DNA of 64,000 bases from Hofstenia miamia (lineage: Eukaryota > Xenacoelomorpha > Acoela). Positions 57,333 to 64,000 of the stretch are shown in pieces. The stretch is from assembly GCA_004352715.1 (NCBI GenBank), contig SCFE01000063.1, positions 9,352 to 73,351 of the forward strand, in the 5' to 3' direction. A model generated the notes under the pieces. That model was not told where the DNA came from and made no database searches. It saw nothing but the letters and a program-made list of their open reading frames with translations. The position numbers and the translations under genes are program-made. Positions within the stretch are counted from its first letter, which is position 1; each line of letters begins with the position of its first letter.

Positions 57333-59347
57333 GTAGTGTAAATTTGTAACCTTCAAATTTAACAAATAGCATAGACTACTTTATAATAATGTAGTCTATG
57401 CAAATAGAAATTTGTGTTAGGCCACAATCTAAAAGCACATGTAATTCTACGTTTATATTTTTCGTAGTAGCAGTAAAGGACATGGTTTTCATCAATGGCA
57501 TCAACATTTCTTATAATATTGATTATTAATGTTCAAATCAATTTTTAAGCATATAAAGGGATTATGTTTCATGGAATTTAGCCAATTTTATAGTTATTAT
57601 TATACTGATGGAATTGAGAAGAATTTTATCAGCTCAGTATTGAAAGAACAACTAGAAGTTGTTTTCACAACATATTGGTTTTCTAGTTATCTCAAGTAGT
57701 AGTTTGAGATTGAAAAGAAGTTAACATAGTTCGCAATTTTGAGGTTTGTATGAAGTGATCTAATTTTTTTTCAAGTTCGAAGCACTAAATTTATGAAGTT
57801 TTGATTAAATATATAGTGTTCCTGATTAAAAATTTGTTGGAGAACTAAAATTTTCAAAAATCAAGTAACTTGATAAAAGTGAATTTGTACAGTGTGTTTT
57901 AATGAATGATTTCGGACCATATGCATGTATATTAATAATCCATTTGCAATAAAACACTAGTTGAATTCATGTTAATGCCTTGCTTATTGTGAAAGTAGAT
58001 TTTCGAAAGAATGTCAAGTGTTAAACAAGAAATCGCTAATTTATTGTTCAATGAAGCGATCCCTCTTCAAACCCAGGAAATTTGTGCATAATCATCACTT
58101 ATTATGATACTATTCTCAAATTCTAAATTCCTTTGATATAACATTCTACAAAAGTCACTTCTATATTTTCAAAATTCTAGAAACAGTAAAATACGAAAAC
58201 TTCCCCACCCCATCCTAATAGACAGTGCCCTACCCATATTCACGTGTTCATATCTGTCCCATGCTTTATATACCACTACTACGTGAAAAAAGCTTTTATG
58301 AAACCAATATATTAGTGGATATTTTTATGCATGTGTAGTCGCATTGTCCCAGTATAATTGTAAAGATTGTTGACAATAAATCAAGTTCAGATCGAAGAGC
58401 TCTTAGTGGTACTATCGGATAGAATCAAATTTAACCAAGAGGAATACATGGGAATTCATCTTCGAAAATTCGAACATTTCCGACGATATCAAAATATTAT
58501 CAAAAAGGCAACTTTGAATTTTTAAAAATTACATTGCAATCTCTAAAATTGGCAATTTTATTATTCAGTATTGATATTACAGTGTGAAAAGGGACATTTT
58601 TGAGCTTGTTCTGCTATGGCATAGTGCATCAACACTATGTAATTATAAGAAGTGACATAATATATACCTACATAACATCTAGACAATTCATTTTGAAATA
58701 TTATGAAGGTTTTTTGATACAATTTGTAGTGAAAACTTCATAAGATTACTTGGAGATAATGATGCTTCTTAAAAATCCCCGAATATCATTTTCAAATTTG
58801 GACCTAGCAGAGAGCATTATTTTTATTAGCAACAACAGTTTGGCACATTAATAAAGCGAATGATAATAAGATTTCGGTAAAGTGTTATGTAAAAAAATTT
58901 CTTCTGTTATTATACTTTTTGTGTTTTTGCGACAAAATTTTAAAAGCATAAAATTTTTTTTTGAAATATAAAGTAAATCGTACATTCCGTGTACTTTCAA
59001 CTTTTGTAGTAGACCTATATGAATTATGAATTTTGTCAATACTATCTATAGGGCCTTGATATCTAATTCCCCAATGTGCCCAAGAAATTTTCAGCATTCA
59101 CTCTGCCCTAGAAGTAGAACGAAATCATGAGAATTCTTAAGGCAGACAGAAATGCTGTGTAGACATTTTCAAAACATCATGTTTCAGCAAGAAGATTATG
59201 ATATATACATACATATTTGTTTTTGTAAAATAAATTTTTATCTAAAATCAATTTTGCATTTCTGAAAACATTATAGTCGCCCCAATTATATATTATTATT
59301 CACGGTGTTACATCTAAAGCATTATATTGATTGTAGAAATCCTTTAG

Positions 59348-59560
59348 CTTTTGGATCATTTGAGGAAAGAACAGCCTCACCTCAACATAACAAAGAAAGA
59401 CTGGTACTCGGTTTTAATTGCAGCTCTGCTGCATGATGTTGGACATGGACCATTTTCTCATTTATATGAAGAAGCTGTGAATGGTTTCAATAGTGATAAA
59501 TCTAGACCATATAAGCATGAACACCAATCGAATCGTATTCTTGAAAGAATATTTGAAAAG
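59348..59560 (+). CDS. SAMHD1: SAMHD1-like dNTP triphosphohydrolase, exon b (HD motif)
   Basis: Acceptor cctttAG, donor GTATTG at 59561; 71 codons, phase 0. Encodes 'KKDWYSVLIAALLHDVGHGP' and 'FSHLYEEA', with the metal-binding His-Asp pair and the following His residues, then 'YKHEHQSNRILERIFEK' containing the equivalent of H233. It joins exactly where the human protein continues from exon a, with no missing residues apparent. Confidence 0.93.
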
Positions 59561-61340
59561 GTATTGAATTCAATCTTTTTCTGTATTTTCCTGGTAAATC
59601 TAAATATTGAAGAAATTTGTTTCGACAAGGATAAATGTTCATCTCTGTGTTCAGGAGATAGCGTGTGTCTATTCTTAGTAACCACATTTACTTTTAATGG
59701 TATATCAAAATATTTTAAGCCAGCAATGTCAATGTGGGAATTTGTTGTGAAATTTAATTCATGCACAAAAATAAACAGGAGCGTGTGGAATCAGCAAGAC
59801 AGCTAGGATCTAAGAAGTTTCTAAAAGTTCACAGCTGAAATCGATTGCAAGTGGACTTTGAGAATTTTGGATTTCGTAAATTGTAAGCAAAGCAGAGAAG
59901 CTTACCCTGGAGTTGTACGAACAATCAAATACAAAATAGCATTCGAATCGTAAGACAAACGAATATTCGACTAACGGAATATTTTCAGAAACTAGTCAAA
60001 ATGCTATGCATCTAAAAATGCATTGAGAATATATAAATGAGCCTTGAAAATATCAACATTATAAGAATGAAAATTTCATTTGGTATTTTAAAAGGTTACC
60101 AATACCGAAGTTGAGCTGTCAATATTTGGCAGCAGATGTCCTACCCTGTTTCCATGTAGAACTTGCAATAGTTTGACAATCACCGTAAATTTCTACAGTT
60201 AAGTTTAATGGTTTTGTTAATTGTAGGGTAAGATTTTAATTATTTCATTTCAAATACATAATTTGCAATTTTGTCTGTCGAAAATAATTATGATAACATC
60301 GAACTCAATTCAAATAGATTTTTAATATTACAAGTTCTCTAAGAGGCTTCTATTTTATGCTTTATGCATATCCAAAGTATCATATTATGACATACTTATT
60401 ACATACTTTTTAAATAAATGTTGGCAAATACTTCCATCTTTCTTTCCGATCAATGGTAACATATTAAATATCTTCACAAAAATTGTTACTAAAATACATA
60501 AATAACAAAATATAATATTATTTATCCTAAAATATTATTTTAATATTATTAGAATAAGAATTGAAACAAATAGTCTAAATCATTACTTAAGGTACATGCA
60601 GGTACCAAGGCTGCTAATTGTAAATTTTCAGACGAAAGTGGTGCCGGAGTGTAGTTATTCCTAGTTTTGACTATGCATATTTATTTATCTTCATTAAAAG
60701 TACTTAACGTGTCAATCCTAAAATCAAACTTTGTGCTACCGTATCATTGGGACTTAATTCTTTCTCTAGAACATGGCTGTAAATGGACCAAGACAATTTG
60801 ACCCAACCCAACTCTAGCAAATCTAAGTCTATTAGGTTTTTAATGTAATTGATCTAACCCATAGTATCTGGCCAATATAAAATGTGTGATTGCTTAAGAG
60901 AACTCTGAAGTTGCTCTGTTGGCCATTTATCTCGGATCCATCTTGATAGTCACCCGGGGGTAGGGAATAAGGCTGATCAAGAATGCTACTATCAGAAACT
61001 ATTTGTCGATGTAATATCGCTTTATTTAGTAAAAGCCAATATGCTGATGAAATTGTTGAAATGCTTTATTCAAAATTGCAGGTTTCTTTCTATAGCTATA
61101 ACTCGTCTTCTTCAGTAAGCGATCATGGATTTGCATAGCCCTGCCTCCCTCTATAATTAAAGTTGCTATTTCCATATCAGTGACTAGTTTCATTAAGAGC
61201 ACAATAATTGCAATTTAGTCCTTTTTTCTAAGATTCTAAAAAACATTTGATCTGTTTAAGGTTTTTTATAATTATAAGGTTATTTAATTATAATAATTTT
61301 CGTATTTTAATATAATTTTAATGCATATGAAAAATTCTAG

Positions 61341-61699
61341 GATTCTGTTAAAGTTGTATTTGAAGGAATCATTGATGATAAAGAACTAACTTTCATTAAA
61401 GAATTAATTGATCCTTACAAAAATATTTTTTCTCCTGGCTCTACCTGGCCTTATAAAGGAAGAACCAAAGACAAAAGCTTTCTTTACGAAATTGTTGCAA
61501 ACTCCGATACCGGTATAGATTTGGACAAGGTAGATTACATCCAGAGAGACTGTATATACCTTGCAATGAATACAGGGATCCAATGGTCAAGATGCCTTGA
61601 GACAATTAGGGTGTATAAGGACGACTCCACAAACTTAAATCGTCTCGCCTTTAGAACTAAAGTCAAAACCAATCTTAATGATATTATCAATACAAAAAG
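61341..61699 (+). CDS. SAMHD1: SAMHD1-like dNTP triphosphohydrolase, exon c
   Basis: Acceptor aaattctAG, donor GTAAAT at 61700; 119 codons plus two bases. Encodes 'ELTFIKELIDPYKNIF', 'WPYKGRTKDKSFLYEIVANS' and 'GIDLDKVDYIQRDCIYLAM'. The Asp-Lys-x-Asp-Tyr-x-x-Arg-Asp series matches the human D311/K312/Y315/D319 active-site segment, so the enzyme should be catalytically competent. Confidence 0.93.
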
Positions 61700-61705
61700 G
61701 TAAAT

Positions 61706-62593
61706 GATATATATATATATATATATNNNNNNNNNNNNNNNNNNNNNNNNNNNNNNNNNNNNNNNNNNNNNNNNNNNNNNNNNNNNNNNNNNNNNNNNNN
61801 NNNNNNNNNNNNNNNNNNNNNNNNNNNNNNNNNNNNNNNNNNNNNNNNNNNNNNNNNNNNNNNNNNNNNNNNNNNNNNNNNNNNNNNNNNNNNNNNNNNN
61901 NNNNNNNNNNNNNNNNNNNNNNNNNNNNNNNNNNNNNNNNNNNNNNNNNNNNNNNNNNNNNNNNNNNNNNNNNNNNNNNNNNNNNNNNNNNNNNNNNNNN
62001 NNNNNNNNNNNNNNNNNNNNNNNNNNNNNNNNNNNNNNNNNNNNNNNNNNNNNNNNNNNNNNNNNNNNNNNNNNNNNNNNNNNNNNNNNNNNNNNNNNNN
62101 NNNNNNNNNNNNNNNNNNNNNNNNNNNNNNNNNNNNNNNNNNNNNNNNNNNNNNNNNNNNNNNNNNNNNNNNNNNNNNNNNNNNNNNNNNNNNNNNNNNN
62201 NNNNNNNNNNNNNNNNNNNNNNNNNNNNNNNNNNNNNNNNNNNNNNNNNNNNNNNNNNNNNNNNNNNNNNNNNNNNNNNNNNNNNNNNNNNNNNNNNNNN
62301 NNNNNNNNNNNNNNNNNNNNNNNNNNNNNNNNNNNNNNNNNNNNNNNNNNNNNNNNNNNNNNNNNNNNNNNNNNNNNNNNNNNNNNNNNNNNNNNNNNNN
62401 NNNNNNNNNNNNNNNNNNNNNNNNNNNNNNNNNNNNNNNNNNNNNNNNNNNNNNNNNNNNNNNNNNNNNNNNNNNNNNNNNNNNNNNNNNNNNNNNNNNN
62501 NNNNNNNNNNNNNNNNNNNNNNNNNNNNNNNNNNNNNNNNNNNNNNNNNNNNNNNNNNNNNNNNNNNNNNNNNNNNNNNNNNNTATATATATA
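61706..62593. repeat. (TA)n microsatellite with 857-N gap, in intron
   Basis: TA repeats at both edges of the gap (61727-62583), directly after the exon c donor. Probably an unresolved long TA array. Confidence 0.9.
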
Positions 62594-63415
62594 ATGTGGT
62601 TAATATTGTGATAAAATGATTTTTTGTACTTTTCACGAGTATATAGCAATCTGCAACAAAATTGCTGTTCTCCTTTGAATAAAAGATGTCTTAAAATGAC
62701 TAGATCTCTTGTGTATGAAAACGTGTTTGTGAAGAGCCTACAAAATAATTGCACTTTTTGAAGGATATCATTGGATTGTGTATAATTTGCAAATAAATTT
62801 CAGCTAATATTAAGATTATGAAAAAAATATTTACCCCTCTCTCCGTTCTACACTTTATAGAACTGATCACTATCGTTTAACCCTATCTCCACAATTTCCA
62901 CTAGGAATTTTTCAAAATCTGTGATGACTTCACAAAACATTTTTAAAAGCTTTTAGCTCACGAACTAATGAAGAAATTTAAAATCTAAAAACATCACAAG
63001 ATAGAGAAGCCTCTCCTCTTTCTCTTTCGTCTTAAATTCGTGATCTGTCTCTGTCCCGTTCAGGTGCGTCCTTATGCAAAATCAAAAACTCCGCGTCTAC
63101 GGTGCAACAACTGATTTTGCGCACGGCGCGCCTGGACGGGATTCACACAGATTGTTTTCAAAGAACAAAATATTTCTTGGTAGTTATTCGTATTGGGATA
63201 GACCGCCTCATTATTTGACAATATCTATGTGATGTAAATTAATACTTAACTTTATTGTTTCATAGGTTGTTAATATGTTTATTATTTTTCCAAACAAACT
63301 CTAATTTTTAAGCTTAGGAAGAGATTTTGTTATAAAGCTAAACACTTTGAACTTGAATTGATTTTAAGTTATTAAGTTTCTTGATATTACTTGAGGTGCT
63401 ACTTTTCATGTTTAG

Positions 63416-63662
63416 AAACCTGCATATCAAAGCTTACAAGCATAAGTGCCTTAAGCTCTTGGATGAAATGTTTTTAAAGGTAATGTATGACTCTTCAAGC
63501 TGTCTTACTTTCGGAAAAAGCAAACTGAGTTTGTGTGACGCTTGGAAGGATTTGGATACGTTTATTGAAATAGATGATAGCATTTTTCAAATGATTCTAT
63601 TTTCGGATGTTAAAGAATTGAAGGATTCCCGCGACTTGCTTGAAAGAATTGTGGAACGAGAC
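63416..63662 (+). CDS. SAMHD1: SAMHD1-like dNTP triphosphohydrolase, exon d (3' end uncertain)
   Basis: Acceptor gtttAG at 63414-63415. The first base completes the Arg codon split by exon c. Encodes 'NLHIKAYKHKCLKLLDEMFL' (compare human 'SLHRRAYQHKVGNIIDTMI') and 'DTFIEIDDSIFQMILFSDVK', ending near 'ERD' if the GTATTT at 63663 is the donor. Without splicing the frame runs to a TGA at 63699. The two Arg after the conserved His read Ile-Lys here. The C-terminal lobe, involved in tetramerisation in vertebrates, should follow beyond the window. Confidence 0.85.
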
Positions 63663-63702
63663 GTATTTTTCTGCTATTCATCAATTCAGTTTTATCTTTG
63701 AA

Positions 63703-63736
<34 letters not shown>

Positions 63737-63828
63737 NNNNNNNNNNNNNNNNNNNNNNNNNNNNNNNNNNNNNNNNNNNNNNNNNNNNNNNNNNNNNNNN
63801 NNNNNNNNNNNNNNNNNNNNNNTATATA

Positions 63829-63863
<35 letters not shown>
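63703..63863. repeat. (TA)n microsatellite with 86-N gap
   Basis: TA repeats on both sides of the gap at 63737-63822, just after exon d of the SAMHD1-like gene. 63864-64000 holds nothing recognisable. Confidence 0.92.
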
Positions 63864-64000
63864 TTCTTTTCTGTTCATTGTGTGACCATTGCGAAGCATA
63901 TCTATAGCATTTTTTTTCTATTTTGTTTTATTTTGTACTGCTTAATCAGGACTTTAACACCAAGCAATATTGTATTTTCAAATATTTTTTTGAATAAATT

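Noticed and set aside
1-64000. CRISPR array, operons, bacterial promoters or ribosome-binding sites
   Set aside because: The window is eukaryotic; the repeats seen are transposon ends, minisatellites or microsatellites.

Overview
This window is AT-rich nuclear DNA from an invertebrate animal. The evidence is split genes with GT-AG introns, a Golgi PAPS transporter (SLC35B2/slalom type), a SAMHD1-type dNTPase, and metazoan-style transposons (Ty3/Gypsy, CR1/L2-like LINE, mariner, pogo-like MITEs, long-TIR DNA transposons). I cannot name the species. The assembly is draft quality: there are five N runs (467-1466, 13626-13857, 29917-30612, 61727-62583, 63737-63822) and three single-N joins (7156, 33815, 44341). 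Two of the joins sit inside obvious repeated flanks.

Region by region. 1-15350 is a pile of decayed Ty3/Gypsy-like LTR retroelements. Copy A (+) has gag, zinc knuckle, protease, reverse transcriptase and half an RNase H, then an LTR. Copy B (+) has the other half of RNase H, integrase, an extra ORF downstream of integrase, then an LTR. Copy C (-) has gag, protease and integrase but no RT. 15360-23150 has no recognisable gene; it holds MITE/foldback elements, including a pogo-like MITE nested in a 1.5 kb inverted-repeat element. 23154-39759 is a complete three-exon PAPS transporter gene (+). Its 14.4 kb second intron has collected a LINE 3' fragment and three antisense copies of a DDE-type transposase group. 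The best preserved copy is flanked by >300 bp inverted repeats rich in TGACGTCA. 41865-49780 holds a diverged LINE relic, then a mariner split by a nearly full-length CR1/L2-like LINE. 49780-57134 is intergenic, with another TIR transposon (53046-54609) and an ACCGG-rich MITE-like element (54935-55870). 57135 to the window end carries four exons of a SAMHD1-like gene (+). Its 5' end was not located, and its 3' end lies beyond the window.

The two host genes have no obvious functional link: one exports sulfate donor into the Golgi, the other hydrolyses dNTPs. The most unusual observations are: the extra ORF downstream of integrase in the Gypsy copies, with a possible SGNH-like 'GVND' block; the LINE's TAATG ORF1/ORF2 overlap combined with a 2A-like motif that lacks its Asp; and the accumulation of one transposase group, all antisense, in one intron.
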